From Pseudomonas mangiferae (lineage in GTDB: Bacteria; Pseudomonadota; Gammaproteobacteria; Pseudomonadales; Pseudomonadaceae), in the NCBI RefSeq assembly GCF_007109405.1, contig NZ_VJOY01000002.1:310001-374000 (forward strand): DNA of 64,000 nt, in the 5' to 3' direction. The translations under genes and the position numbers were made by a program. Positions 37,698-50,413 of the stretch are shown here, piece by piece. How positions within the stretch are numbered: position 1 is the first letter of the stretch; each line of letters opens with the position of its first letter. The notes beneath the pieces were generated by a model. That model was given only the letters and a program-made list of their open reading frames with translations, ran no database searches and was not told the DNA's origin.

Positions 37698-38126
37698 TTA
37701 GAGGCGCGGCAGGCGGTGGTCCTGCAGAGGATAGCCGCGCTCGCGGTAGAAACGGAAATTCTCCCGACCGGCCTGGCGGATCGCGGGGTCCTCCACCACC
37801 AGCTCGGCGATCCGCGCGAAGCGCTCGTGGAAGGCCGGGACCGCCAGGGCCAGGTTGATCAACAGCTCGCGGTGGCTGCCGGGGTCGTCGCCCAGGCCCA
37901 GGGCCACCGGTGCGTCGTCATCCGATTCCGCGTCGCCATGGGGGATGAAGGCTTCGCCCTTGAAACGCCACAGCCGCTCGTCCAGACGCTCGCGCTGGGC
38001 GCCGTCCTGGCAGTGCAGGTAGACCCGCAGTCCCTGGCGCCAGGCCTTTTCGGCCAGGCGGCAGGCGACCGTCAGGCGAGCGTCGGGGTCGTCGGTAGGC
38101 AGGATGTAGAAATCGATACGGGGCAT
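37698..38126 (-). CDS. holC: DNA polymerase III subunit chi
   Basis: Chi links the clamp loader to single-stranded-DNA-binding protein in replication. The 142-residue product starts MPRIDFYILPTDDPDARLTVACRLAEKAW and has CQDGAQRERLDERLWRFKGEAFIPH, typical for HolC. Length is normal. It lies downstream of pepA by 67 bp, the standard pepA-holC order. Confidence 0.92.
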   Translation of the reverse strand: MPRIDFYILPTDDPDARLTVACRLAEKAWRQGLRVYLHCQDGAQRERLDERLWRFKGEAFIPHGDAESDDDAPVALGLGDDPGSHRELLINLALAVPAFHERFARIAELVVEDPAIRQAGRENFRFYRERGYPLQDHRLPRL

Positions 38127-38193
38127 GGGTCCGGCTCGTGGTTCGGCAGGGTGCCTGGCCGCCTCCGGCAGGTGCGCGGGGGCGGCGTAGCCG

Positions 38194-40138
<1,945 letters not shown>

Positions 40139-41254
40139 TTGATCGTCTTCCGTTACCTCTGCCGCGAGGTTCTGCTGACCCTCAGCGCGGTCACGGCCGT
40201 GCTGCTGGTGATCATCATGAGCGGCCGCTTCATCAAGTACCTGGCCCAGGCCGCCCAGGGCGCCCTCGATCCGGGTGTGCTGCTGCTGATCATGGGCTAC
40301 CGGATTCCCGGCTTCCTGCAGCTGATCCTGCCCCTCGGGCTGTTCCTCGGTATCCTCCTGGCCTATGGCCGGCTCTACCTGGACAGCGAGATCACCGTCC
40401 TCACCGCCACCGGCATGAGCCAGCAGCGGCTGATGGCCTACACCCTGGCGCCGGCGACCCTGATCGCGCTGCTGGTGGCCTGGCTGGCGTTCGGCCTGGC
40501 GCCCCAGGGGGTCACCAGCGTGGCGCGCATCCTCAACCAGCAGGATGCCCTGACTGAATTCGATACCCTGGTGCCGGGTCGCTTCCAGACCATGAAGAAC
40601 GGCGTGCGGGTGACCTACACCGAGACCCTTTCCGAAGACCGCAGTCAGTTGGGCGGGGTGTTCATCTCCGAGAAGCGGGTGTCCGGTGATGGCAAGGACC
40701 GCGGCATCGGCGTCTTGCTGGCCGAGCGCGGCCGGCAGGTGATCCAGCCGGACGGCAGCCGCTACCTGATCCTGGAGAACGGCTTCCGTTACGACGGCAA
40801 CCCCGGCAGCGCCGACTACCGCGCCGTGCAGTACGACACCTACGGCCTGCTGCTGCCCAAGCCCGAGGTCAGCTCGGAGATCGGCGAGCGCGAGGCGGTG
40901 CCGACCCACGAACTCATCGGCAGCGATAACCCGCGCTACCAGGCCGAGCTGCAGTGGCGCATGTCGATTCCGCTGCTGGTCTTCATCGTCACCCTGCTGG
41001 CGGTTCCCCTGGCCCGGGTCAATCCGCGCCAGGGTCGTTTCCTCAAGCTGCTGCCGGCGGTGCTGCTGTACATGGGCTATCTCGCCCTGTTGATCGCCGC
41101 CCGCGGCCAGCTGGACAAGGGCAAGCTGCCCATGGCCCTCGGCCTGTGGTGGGTGCACGTGCTGTTCCTGCTGATCGGCCTGCTGTTGCTCTACTGGGAG
41201 CCCTTGCGGCTGAAATGGGCGGCTCGCCGCGCGCGGGAGGTGGCCCATGGCTAA
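40139..41254 (+). CDS. lptF: Lipopolysaccharide export permease LptF
   Basis: Half of the LptF-LptG membrane part of the LPS exporter, which with LptB pulls LPS from the inner membrane onto LptC. The 371-residue product has about six helices around a periplasmic beta-jellyroll domain (about 120-265). The opening IVFRYLCREVLLTLSAVTAVLLVIIMSGRFIKYL is typical. The start is TTG 40139: other pseudomonads begin with MIVFRY at this point, and GGAG is 10 nt upstream. It overlaps lptG by 8 bp. Confidence 0.93.
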   Translation: MIVFRYLCREVLLTLSAVTAVLLVIIMSGRFIKYLAQAAQGALDPGVLLLIMGYRIPGFLQLILPLGLFLGILLAYGRLYLDSEITVLTATGMSQQRLMAYTLAPATLIALLVAWLAFGLAPQGVTSVARILNQQDALTEFDTLVPGRFQTMKNGVRVTYTETLSEDRSQLGGVFISEKRVSGDGKDRGIGVLLAERGRQVIQPDGSRYLILENGFRYDGNPGSADYRAVQYDTYGLLLPKPEVSSEIGEREAVPTHELIGSDNPRYQAELQWRMSIPLLVFIVTLLAVPLARVNPRQGRFLKLLPAVLLYMGYLALLIAARGQLDKGKLPMALGLWWVHVLFLLIGLLLLYWEPLRLKWAARRAREVAHG

Positions 41255-42308
41255 GCTCGACCGATACATCGGCACCAACGTCTTCTTCAGCATCCTCGCC
41301 GTGCTGGGGGTGATCCTCGGCCTTGCGCTGCTGTTCGCCTTCATCGACGAACTGGGCGACATCTCCGAATCCTATGGCCTGAAACAGGTGATTTGGTACG
41401 TAGTGCTCACTGCGCCGCGCCGCGCCTACGACATGTTGCCGATGGCGGCTCTCATCGGCGCCCTGATCGGCCTCGGCAGCCTGGCCAGCAGCAGCGAACT
41501 CACCGTCATGCGCGCTGCCGGCGTGTCTGTCGGGCGGATCGTCTGGGCGGTGATGAAGCCCCTGCTGGTATTGATGCTGGCCGGCGTGATGGTGGGCGAG
41601 TACCTGGCGCCTTGGAGCGAGAACATCGCCCAGGCCGACCGCGCCCTGGCCCAAGGTAGCGGCGACGCCCAGAGCTCCAAGCATGGCCTCTGGCACCGCC
41701 AGGGCCACGAGTACGTGCACATCAATGCCGTGCAGCCCAGCGGGCTGTTGTTCGGCGTCACCCGCTACACCTTCGACGATCAGCGCCACATGCTGTCCGC
41801 CAGTTTCGCCCGCAAGGCCACTTACCAGGCCGATCACTGGCAACTGGACGACGTCACCACGACCTTCTTCCGCGAGCGCCGTACCGAAGTGGTCAACGCG
41901 CCCAGCGAGCGCTGGGACATCGAGCTGCAGCCGCAGCTGCTCAGCACCGTGGTAATGGAGCCCGAGGCCCTATCCATCACTGGACTGTGGCGCTATATCC
42001 ACTACCTCGCCGACCAGGGCCTGCACAACGGCCGCTATTGGCTGGCGTTCTGGGCGAAGCTGCTGCAGCCGCTGGTCACCGGGGCCCTGGTGCTGATGGC
42101 GATTTCCTTCATCTTCGGGCCGCTGCGCTCGGTGACCCTGGGGCAGCGGGTCTTCACCGGCGTGGTGATCGGCTTCGTGGTGCGCATCAGCCAGGACCTG
42201 CTGGGCCCCTCCAGCCTGGTGTTCGGCTTCTCGCCCCTGCTGGCGGTGCTGATCCCTGCGACGGTCTGCGCGCTGGCCGGCGTCTGGCTGCTACGACGCG
42301 CCGGCTGA
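41247..42308 (+). CDS. lptG: Lipopolysaccharide export permease LptG
   Basis: Partner of LptF in the LPS transporter. The 353-residue product has six hydrophobic helices (VFFSILAVLGVILGLALLFAFI at the start) with a periplasmic beta domain in the middle. The segment ELGDISESYG is typical. It starts at ATG 41247 within the end of lptF, so it is translationally coupled. A terminator follows. Confidence 0.94.
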   Translation: MAKLDRYIGTNVFFSILAVLGVILGLALLFAFIDELGDISESYGLKQVIWYVVLTAPRRAYDMLPMAALIGALIGLGSLASSSELTVMRAAGVSVGRIVWAVMKPLLVLMLAGVMVGEYLAPWSENIAQADRALAQGSGDAQSSKHGLWHRQGHEYVHINAVQPSGLLFGVTRYTFDDQRHMLSASFARKATYQADHWQLDDVTTTFFRERRTEVVNAPSERWDIELQPQLLSTVVMEPEALSITGLWRYIHYLADQGLHNGRYWLAFWAKLLQPLVTGALVLMAISFIFGPLRSVTLGQRVFTGVVIGFVVRISQDLLGPSSLVFGFSPLLAVLIPATVCALAGVWLLRRAG

Positions 42309-42312
42309 GATG

Positions 42313-42341
42313 AAAAAGCCGTCCCGAAGGACGGCTTTTTT
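42313..42341 (+). terminator. Intrinsic terminator of lptFG
   Basis: AAAAAGCCGTCC (42313-42324) pairs with GGACGGCTTTTT (42329-42340) around CGAA, with a T-run. Its A-run also serves the convergent RDD gene, whose stop codon touches it. Confidence 0.93.
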
Positions 42342-42838
42342 CATTTCTTGTGGATGTTCTTCGGCAACTGCACCACGACGCTGTCCGAATAGCGATCGTG
42401 CCAGGTGCGTCGATGGCGATCCCATAGCATCCAGAGTAATCCCAGCCCCAGGCAGGCCCAGGACGCCATGGCCACCAGGAAGCGCAGCAGCGCCTGCCAG
42501 AGATCGATGGCCGTGCCGTCGGCGTTCTGGAGACGGATGCCCCACACCTGCATGCCCAGGGTCTGGCCGTTCTTGGTCCAGAACAGAGTGAAGAAGCCAA
42601 ACACGCTGAACAGCAGCAGGCTGGCGAGCAGCGGGTCGTGGTCCAGCGCGCCGGCGTCCGCCAGCGCCTTGAGCTGGTCGCTGCCATAGATCAGGCGCAG
42701 CAGGAACTGCTGGTAGAACAGGGTGACCACCATCATCAGGGCGACGCACAACAGGCCGTCGTAGAACATCGCCGCCAGGCGACGGGGGAGAAGGGCGGGG
42801 GGAAATTCGCCCTGGGGGTGCAACCGGTACTTCGACAT
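42341..42838 (-). CDS. RDD family membrane protein
   Basis: RDD proteins are small membrane proteins with uncertain roles, some acting in sodium/proton exchange. The 165-residue product has the RDD-type start LLPRRLAAMFYDGLLCVALMM, in which the usual arginine-aspartate pair is R20 and D27, with about three to four helices and WTKNGQTLGMQVWGIRLQNADG. It is convergent with lptG. Length fits the family. Confidence 0.85.
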   Translation of the reverse strand: MSKYRLHPQGEFPPALLPRRLAAMFYDGLLCVALMMVVTLFYQQFLLRLIYGSDQLKALADAGALDHDPLLASLLLFSVFGFFTLFWTKNGQTLGMQVWGIRLQNADGTAIDLWQALLRFLVAMASWACLGLGLLWMLWDRHRRTWHDRYSDSVVVQLPKNIHKK

Positions 42839-42888
42839 GGCGGGCTCGCAGCCGGGAAAGGCGCATTCTACGAAAACGCGGGCAAAAA

Positions 42889-42918
42889 AAAGCCCCTGAT
42901 GTCGCCATCAGGGGCTTT
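42889..42918 (-). terminator. Intrinsic terminator of the cold-shock gene
   Basis: AAAGCCCCTGATG (42889-42901) and CATCAGGGGCTTT (42906-42918) form a 13-bp perfect stem around TCGC. On the minus strand it is followed by eight T. It lies 14 bp after the csp stop. Confidence 0.93.
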
Positions 42919-42932
42919 CGTGGCAGAGGCTA

Positions 42933-43145
42933 TTAGCCCAGGATTTGAACCTGGTCAGCCTGCATGCCTTTTTGACCTTGCACTGCAACGAAGCTAACGC
43001 GCTGGCCTTCTTTCAGGCTCTTGAAGCCGTTACCTTCGATAGCGCGGAAGTGCACGAACAGATCCGGACCGCTCTCAGGGGTAATGAAACCAAAACCCTT
43101 CTCGTCGTTAAACCATTTAACGGTGCCGTTTTGACGATTCGACAT
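42933..43145 (-). CDS. Cold-shock domain protein (CspA family)
   Basis: Single OB-fold nucleic-acid chaperone. The 70-residue product has the RNP motifs KGFGFITP (about 16-23) and DLFVHF (about 28-33) and the start [15 protein letters not shown]. It belongs to the CapA/CapB/CspA type common in pseudomonads. AAGGAAATAAGAC before ATG provides the ribosome site. A leader of about 160 nt is predicted upstream, suggesting cold-regulated mRNA. Confidence 0.95.
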   Translation of the reverse strand: MSNRQNGTVKWFNDEKGFGFITPESGPDLFVHFRAIEGNGFKSLKEGQRVSFVAVQGQKGMQADQVQILG

Positions 43146-43343
43146 GTCTTATTTCCTTGAAACTAGAGTTGATGACAGCCTCTGTGACGCAACGCATAGA
43201 GGGCTGGAACTGGTTGCAGAGAGTAAGAGAAGTCGAGCGGGATGTAGCGGATCTGTAGGATCTACTGCACCAGGTCACGATTCAACAGCGACCCATGCAA
43301 ACACAGTGGGCACACTCTACGCTAACTCTCTGGCAAATGCCAA
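43146..43343 (-). promoter_or_regulatory. Promoter and long 5' leader of the cold-shock gene
   Basis: On the minus strand TTGGCA (43343-43338), an 18-bp spacer, and TAGAGT (43319-43314) form a candidate promoter, giving a start near 43307 and a leader of about 160 nt to the ATG. E. coli cspA has a 159-nt leader that acts as an RNA thermosensor, so a similar role is plausible. Promoter chosen by eye; leader length depends on it. Confidence 0.5.
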
Positions 43344-43675
43344 CCCCCGAAAAGCGACGCTTGACAGGGGGTGCGGGGAAGAAAATACACCCGAATGTGT
43401 TGCGTTTGTATGGGGTCGACGAGGTTTGTTCGACAGGGTGTGTGCCGAACCCGCGCCTGCTTTGCGCAAAGGTGCGTGCTAGAGCCGTTTCCGGGCTGAC
43501 CCGAACAGGAGCAACCGCTCGATTCGAAGGCGAAAAATCAGGGGGCGCCGGCCCGGTATTCGGTCATTTGCCGGACACTTCCAGAGGCAAGGCCCGACGA
43601 GCGTCCACAATACGATGGAATCTTTCCCTGAAAGCGCGTGGTCCATTGGTCAGGTAACTGACAATGGAGAGCCCC
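43344..43675. other. 332-bp region upstream of the cold-shock promoter
   Basis: No gene supported. Open frames (plus 43295-43657, minus 43538-43912) have no motif and unnatural composition. It must contain the promoter for the small gene at 43676, which I cannot place with confidence. Confidence 0.5.
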
Positions 43676-43921
43676 ATGGCCCGTAAGCATTTCAAAGAAT
43701 TCGAGGCGATTTCTTCGGCCTATCCCGACGGAGTCGGTTTCAGGGCCGTGATCGGCGTGAAGCGGCGTGATGCGGATGAAAAGCCGCAATTCCACCGGGT
43801 GGCCAACGACCAGTCCTACGCGCTGGCCAGCGAGGCGGACGAAGCGGCCGAGGCGGCGTTGACCAAGGTGGTAGAAATCTCGCCGGAAGGCGGGCTGATC
43901 TGGGAAGAGCACGCCGTCTGA
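43676..43921 (+). CDS. Small hypothetical protein
   Basis: No family recognised. The 81-residue product MARKHFKEFEAISSAYPDG... mixes a basic start, a central beta-like part (FRAVIGVKRRDADEKPQFHRV) and an acidic helical part (SEADEAAEAALTKVVEIS), ending IWEEHAV. It is soluble, with no signal. GGAG lies 7 nt before ATG, and codon use resembles the neighbours, so I regard it as real. It stands alone between the cold-shock gene and tRNA-Leu. Confidence 0.65.
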   Translation: MARKHFKEFEAISSAYPDGVGFRAVIGVKRRDADEKPQFHRVANDQSYALASEADEAAEAALTKVVEISPEGGLIWEEHAV

Positions 43922-44024
43922 CCGGGCCGATTCGTCAATAGGCGATTCAGGGTCGAATGCTGCGTCGTAGGCATGAATCGATGTGTCGAGACATTGCCAG
44001 CCCGTGGCCAGGATCCAGCCAATA

Positions 44025-44052
44025 AAAAAACCGGCCTTTCAGCCGGTTTTTT
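44025..44052 (+). terminator. Bidirectional intrinsic terminator
   Basis: AAAAAACCGGC (44025-44035) pairs with GCCGGTTTTTT (44042-44052) around CTTTCA, with A and T runs on either side. It lies between the small gene and the tRNA-Leu 3' end and can end both transcripts. Confidence 0.92.
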
Positions 44053-44088
44053 ATTGCTCGATGCATGGAGCATCGAGTGTTCGTATCG

Positions 44089-44173
44089 TGGTGCCCCGGG
44101 GGAGACTCGAACTCCCACTCCTTTCGAAAACGGATTTTGAATCCGCCGCGTCTACCGATTCCGCCACCGGGGC
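44089..44173 (-). tRNA. tRNA-Leu (anticodon CAA)
   Basis: The minus strand reads GCCCCGG...CCGGGGC-A-CCA, an acceptor stem of 7 bp with an encoded CCA end. The D-arm region is TGGCGGAATCGGTAGACGC. The anticodon stem GCGGA/TCCGT holds loop TTCAAAA, giving anticodon CAA (reads UUG). A long variable arm follows as expected for leucine. The T arm is GGGAGTTCGAGTCTCCC. It lies upstream of queA on the opposite strand and ends at the terminator near 44050. Confidence 0.96.
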
Positions 44174-44186
44174 ACGATGGCGGCGA

Positions 44187-44215
44187 AGTATAGGGAGGCG
44201 CCCGAGGCAGGTCAA
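44187..44215 (-). promoter_or_regulatory. Sigma-70 promoter of tRNA-Leu
   Basis: On the minus strand TTGACC (44215-44210), a spacer of exactly 17 bp, and TATACT (44192-44187) precede the mature tRNA 5' end (44173) by 13 bp. This is a near-consensus housekeeping promoter, fitting a stable RNA gene. Confidence 0.85.
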
Positions 44216-44284
44216 TCCGCCCTGCGTGGCCAGGGGCAGTGGTTTCCGGTAAGATTCGCGACCCTGCGAAACGACCTGCCCGCC

Positions 44285-46464
<2,180 letters not shown>

Positions 46465-46506
46465 AAAAAACACGTGATTTCGAGAACTTATCAACAGGAG
46501 TGATCC

Positions 46507-46845
46507 ATGAGCTTTCTGATTCCCGCCGCCTTCGCTGATGCAGCCGCACCAGCGGCGGCCGGTCCCGCCGGTACCGGCTTCGAGTGGGTCTTCCTGGTCG
46601 GCTTCCTGGTCATCTTCTACCTGATGATCTGGCGCCCGCAGGCCAAGCGCTCCAAGGAGCACAAGAACCTGCTCGGCGGGTTGCAGAAGGGTGACGAAGT
46701 CGTCACCTCCGGCGGCATCGCCGGCAAGGTGGTGAAGGTGACCGACGACTTCGTGGTCATCGAAGTCTCCTCCACCGTCGAGCTGAAGATTCAGAAAGCG
46801 GCGATCGCCGCGACGCTGCCCAAAGGCACGCTGAAAGCCATCTAA
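46507..46845 (+). CDS. yajC: Sec translocase accessory protein YajC
   Basis: Single-helix inner-membrane protein that associates with SecDF. The 112-residue product has a membrane helix (about 22-42, FEWVFLVGFLVIFYLMIW) followed by RPQAKRSKEHKNLLGGLQKGDEVVTSGGIAG, diagnostic of the family. ATCAACAGGAGTG before ATG is a good ribosome site. Confidence 0.96.
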   Translation: MSFLIPAAFADAAAPAAAGPAGTGFEWVFLVGFLVIFYLMIWRPQAKRSKEHKNLLGGLQKGDEVVTSGGIAGKVVKVTDDFVVIEVSSTVELKIQKAAIAATLPKGTLKAI

Positions 46846-46907
46846 CGAATCGTTCTTCACCCATGACGGGGCGCCACTAGGCGCCCCGCGTCATAACGGG
46901 CGGTGTC

Positions 46908-48770
46908 ATGCTCAACAAATATCCTCTGTGGAAGTACCTGCTGATCCTGGTGGTTCTCGCCGTCGGCTTCATCTATTCCGCGCCCAACCTCTACCCGGAC
47001 GACCCGGCCATCCAGATCAGTGGCGCCAGCACGGCGCTGAAGGTCGACCAGGGCACCCTGGACCGCGCCAGCCAGGCGTTGTCCCAGGCCGGCATCACCG
47101 TGAAGGCCTCGAGCCTGAGCGCCCAGGGCGGGCTGCTGCGGCTGACCTCGCTGGGTGACCAGCTGCCGGCCAAGGATGCCATCGGTCGCGCCCTCGGCGA
47201 CGACTACGTGGTCGCCCTGAACCTGGCGCCCACCACGCCCGGTTGGCTGCGCAGCCTCGGTGCCTCGCCGATGAAGCTGGGCCTCGACCTGTCCGGTGGC
47301 GTGCACTTCCTGCTGGCCGTGGACATGGAAAAGGCCGTCAGCGCCCGGATGAAGGTTTACGAAGGCGACGTGAAGAGCACCCTGCGCAAGGAGCGCGTGC
47401 GCTACCGCAGCCTGCCGCCCCAGGATGCCGCGATCCAGCTCGGCTTCGCCGACGAGGAAAGCCTGGAGAAAGCCCAGGCCCTGGTACGCAAGAGCTTCAA
47501 CGATTTCGAGATCACCACCAGCGAACGCAACGGCCAGCGCATCCTGCGCCTCGCTCTGACTCAGGCGAAGCTGGCGGAAATCCGCGAGTACTCCATCAAG
47601 CAGAACCTCACCACCGTCCGCAACCGGGTGAACGAGCTGGGCGTGGCCGAGCCCCTGGTTCAGCGCCAGGGCGCCAACCGCATCGTGGTGGAACTGCCGG
47701 GCGTGCAGGACACCGCTGAAGCCAAGCGCGTGCTGGGCAAGACGGCCAACCTCGAGTTCCGCCTGGCCGCCGAGGCCGGTGCCAGCAAGGCCACCAGCGA
47801 GACCTTCGAGTTCCGTGAGCCGGGCCGCCCGCCCGTGCAGCTGGAGCGCGGCCTGATCCTCACCGGCGACCAGGTTACCGATGCCAAGGCCAGCTATGAC
47901 GAGAACGGTCGCCCGCAGGTGAACATCCACTTGGACGGCCATGGCGGCGAACTGATGAGCCGCGCCACCCGCAACAACGTCGGTCGTAGCATGGCGGTGA
48001 TCTTCATCGAGCAGAAGCCGGTGACCCGCTACGAGAAGCAGGTCGTGGACGGCGTCGAGAAGGACCAGCCGGTCACCACTTTCCAGGAAGAGAAGAAGGT
48101 CATCAGCCTGGCGACCATCCAATCGCCCCTGGGCAGCCAGTTCCGCATCACCGGCCTGAACGGCCAGGGCGAGTCCTCCGAGCTGGCGCTGCTGCTGCGC
48201 GCCGGCGCCCTGGCGGCCCCGATGTACTTCGCCGAAGAACGCACCATCGGCCCGAGCCTCGGCGCGGACAACATCGCCAAGGGCGTTAATGCCTCCCTGT
48301 GGGGCATGCTCTTCGTGTCGCTGTTCATCATCGCCATCTACCGTTTCTTCGGGGTGCTGGCGACCGTGGCCCTGGCCTTCAACATGGTCCTGCTGCTGGC
48401 GCTGATGTCGGTGCTGCACGCGACCCTGACCCTGCCGGGCATCGCCGGTATCGTGCTGACCATGGGCATGGCGGTGGACGCCAACGTGCTGATCTTCTCG
48501 CGGATCCGCGAGGAGATCGCCAACGGTCTGTCGGTGCAGCGCGCCATCCACGAGGGCTTCGACCGCGCCTTCACCGCGATCCTCGACGCCAACCTCACTA
48601 GCCTGCTGGTGGGCGGCATCCTGTTCGCCATGGGGACCGGCCCGGTGAAAGGCTTTGCCGTCACCATGTCGCTGGGTATCTTCACCTCCATGTTCACCGC
48701 GATCATCGTGACCCGCAGTATGGTCAACCTGATTTTCGGCGGCCGTGACTTCAAGAAGCTGTGGATCTGA
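46908..48770 (+). CDS. secD: Protein translocase subunit SecD
   Basis: With SecF uses the proton gradient to help draw proteins through SecYEG. The 620-residue product starts with a helix (WKYLLILVVLAVGFIYSAPNLYPD), has a long periplasmic domain, the conserved KLGLDLSGGVHFLL, and five further C-terminal helices including MGMAVDANVLIFSRIREEI. Length fits the Pseudomonas SecD type. It is 10 bp before secF. Confidence 0.97.
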   Translation: MLNKYPLWKYLLILVVLAVGFIYSAPNLYPDDPAIQISGASTALKVDQGTLDRASQALSQAGITVKASSLSAQGGLLRLTSLGDQLPAKDAIGRALGDDYVVALNLAPTTPGWLRSLGASPMKLGLDLSGGVHFLLAVDMEKAVSARMKVYEGDVKSTLRKERVRYRSLPPQDAAIQLGFADEESLEKAQALVRKSFNDFEITTSERNGQRILRLALTQAKLAEIREYSIKQNLTTVRNRVNELGVAEPLVQRQGANRIVVELPGVQDTAEAKRVLGKTANLEFRLAAEAGASKATSETFEFREPGRPPVQLERGLILTGDQVTDAKASYDENGRPQVNIHLDGHGGELMSRATRNNVGRSMAVIFIEQKPVTRYEKQVVDGVEKDQPVTTFQEEKKVISLATIQSPLGSQFRITGLNGQGESSELALLLRAGALAAPMYFAEERTIGPSLGADNIAKGVNASLWGMLFVSLFIIAIYRFFGVLATVALAFNMVLLLALMSVLHATLTLPGIAGIVLTMGMAVDANVLIFSRIREEIANGLSVQRAIHEGFDRAFTAILDANLTSLLVGGILFAMGTGPVKGFAVTMSLGIFTSMFTAIIVTRSMVNLIFGGRDFKKLWI

Positions 48771-48780
48771 GGGGCGCCCC

Positions 48781-49695
48781 ATGAAACTGAATACCATCAA
48801 CTTCATGGGCGTGCGCAATGTCGCGTTCGCCCTGACCATGCTGCTGACCCTGCTGGCCCTGTTCAGCTGGTTCTACAAAGGCATCAATTTCGGCCTGGAC
48901 TTCACCGGGGGCACCCAGATCGAGCTGGCCTACGATCGTCCGGCCCAACTGGACAAGGTCCGCGAGGACCTGGCCGCCGCCGGCTACGGCGAGGCGGTGG
49001 TGCAGAGCTTCGGCGAAGCCACCGACGTGATGGTCCGCCTGCAGGGCGACGACCCGCAGCTGGGCAACAAGGTGGCGGCGGCGCTGCGTGAGAAGGGCGG
49101 CGACAACCCGGTGCAGGTCAAGCGCGTCGAGTACGTCGGCCCGCAGGTGGGCGAGGAACTGCGTGACCAGGGTGGCCTGGGCATGCTGCTGGCCTTGGGC
49201 GGCATCCTGGTGTACGTGGCCTTCCGCTTCCAGTGGAAGTTTGCGGTCGGAGCCATCGTTTCGCTGGTCCACGACGTGGTGGTCACCATGGGTATCCTGT
49301 CGTTCTTCCAGATACCGTTCGACCTGACCGTGCTCGCCGCGGTCCTGGCGATCATCGGCTACTCGCTGAACGACACCATCGTGGTCTTCGACCGCGTCCG
49401 GGAGAACTTCCGGGTGCTGCGCAAGGCCAGCCTGATCGAGAACATCAACGTGTCCACCACGCAGACCCTGCTGCGTACCCTGGCCACCTCGATCTCCACG
49501 CTGCTGGCCATCGTCGCGCTGCTGTTCTTCGCTGGCGACAACCTGTTCGGCTTCTCCATCGCGCTGTTCGTCGGGGTGCTGGCGGGGACCTACTCGTCCA
49601 TCTACATCGCCAACGTAGTGCTGATCTGGCTGAACCTCACCAGCGAAGACCTGATCCCCACGACGACCACCGAAGCGGTGGACGAGCGTCCCTGA
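48781..49695 (+). CDS. secF: Protein translocase subunit SecF
   Basis: Partner of SecD in the inner membrane. The 304-residue product has the opening MKLNTINFMGVRNVAFALTM, GLDFTGGTQIELAY, and the conserved SLNDTIVVFDRVRENFR in the C-terminal helices. ATG 48781 is chosen because GAGGGGCGCCCC lies just upstream and family members begin here; an earlier in-frame start at 48745 overlaps secD without support. Confidence 0.97.
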   Translation: MKLNTINFMGVRNVAFALTMLLTLLALFSWFYKGINFGLDFTGGTQIELAYDRPAQLDKVREDLAAAGYGEAVVQSFGEATDVMVRLQGDDPQLGNKVAAALREKGGDNPVQVKRVEYVGPQVGEELRDQGGLGMLLALGGILVYVAFRFQWKFAVGAIVSLVHDVVVTMGILSFFQIPFDLTVLAAVLAIIGYSLNDTIVVFDRVRENFRVLRKASLIENINVSTTQTLLRTLATSISTLLAIVALLFFAGDNLFGFSIALFVGVLAGTYSSIYIANVVLIWLNLTSEDLIPTTTTEAVDERP

Positions 49696-49819
49696 GCTGT
49701 GACGCGTCTCTCGGCCTGAATGGCCGAAGGGTGCCACGCTGGAACTTGACCTGACATCCGCTTTCCAAGGCATGGAACAAGGGCGGTTTCGCCCGGTACG
49801 TGGAAGTCAGGAGGTTAGC

Positions 49820-50371
49820 GTGAACAAGTCGTTGCTGGTCGGCGCCGTGCTGGGCGCCGTCGGTGTAACCGCTGGAGGGGCCGTGGCCACCTACAGTCTG
49901 GTGGGAGGCGGCCCGGATTACGCTGAAGTACTCGCGGTGCAGCCGGTCAATGAAACCATCAAGACGCCCCGGCAGGAATGCAAGGACGTCGCCGTCACCC
50001 GGCAACGGCCGGTGCAGGACCAGCACCGGGTAGTGGGCACCGCCATCGGAGCCATCGCCGGCGGCCTGCTTGGCAACCAAGTGGGCGGCGGTAGCGGCAA
50101 GAAGATCGCCACGGTCGCCGGTGCGGTCGGCGGCGGTTACGCCGGCAACCAGGTCCAGGGCAGCATGCAGTCCCGCGACACCTACACCACCACCGAAACC
50201 CGCTGCAAGACCGTGCAGGACGCCAGCGAGAAGCTGGTGGGGTACGACGTGAAGTACCAGCTCAATGGCAAGGTGGATCAGGTCCGCATGGATCACGACC
50301 CGGGTAGCCGGATCCCCTTGAACAAGCAGGGCCAGCTGATCCTGGTGAAGCAGGATACCGTCGCCCAGTAA
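49820..50371 (+). CDS. Glycine-zipper 2TM domain protein (YcfJ-like)
   Basis: Function unknown; such proteins are found in the envelope. The 183-residue product starts with a hydrophobic segment (NKSLLVGAVLGAVGVTAGGAVA) that may be a signal or anchor. It carries a two-helix glycine zipper (VVGTAIGAIAGGLLGNQVGG and IATVAGAVGGGYAGNQV, about 77-113), and ends with a conserved beta tail. CAGGAGG upstream of GTG 49820 fixes the start. A terminator follows immediately. Confidence 0.8.
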   Translation: MNKSLLVGAVLGAVGVTAGGAVATYSLVGGGPDYAEVLAVQPVNETIKTPRQECKDVAVTRQRPVQDQHRVVGTAIGAIAGGLLGNQVGGGSGKKIATVAGAVGGGYAGNQVQGSMQSRDTYTTTETRCKTVQDASEKLVGYDVKYQLNGKVDQVRMDHDPGSRIPLNKQGQLILVKQDTVAQ

Positions 50372-50373
50372 TC

Positions 50374-50401
50374 AAAAAAGCGCCCCGCGGGGCGCTTTTT
50401 T
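50374..50401 (+). terminator. Bidirectional intrinsic terminator
   Basis: A perfect palindrome with A/T runs: AAAAAAGCGCCC (50374-50385) and GGGCGCTTTTTT (50390-50401) around CGCG. It ends the glycine-zipper gene and the convergent suhB gene. Confidence 0.93.
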
Positions 50402-50413
50402 CATGGGTGTCGA

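Noticed and set aside
43295-43657. 120-codon open frame upstream of the small gene
   Set aside because: No ribosome site or motif and it crosses the cold-shock promoter region; not supported.
46857-48839. 660-codon open frame on the minus strand
   Set aside because: Antisense to secD, with composition typical of a shadow; the plus frame has clear SecD motifs.
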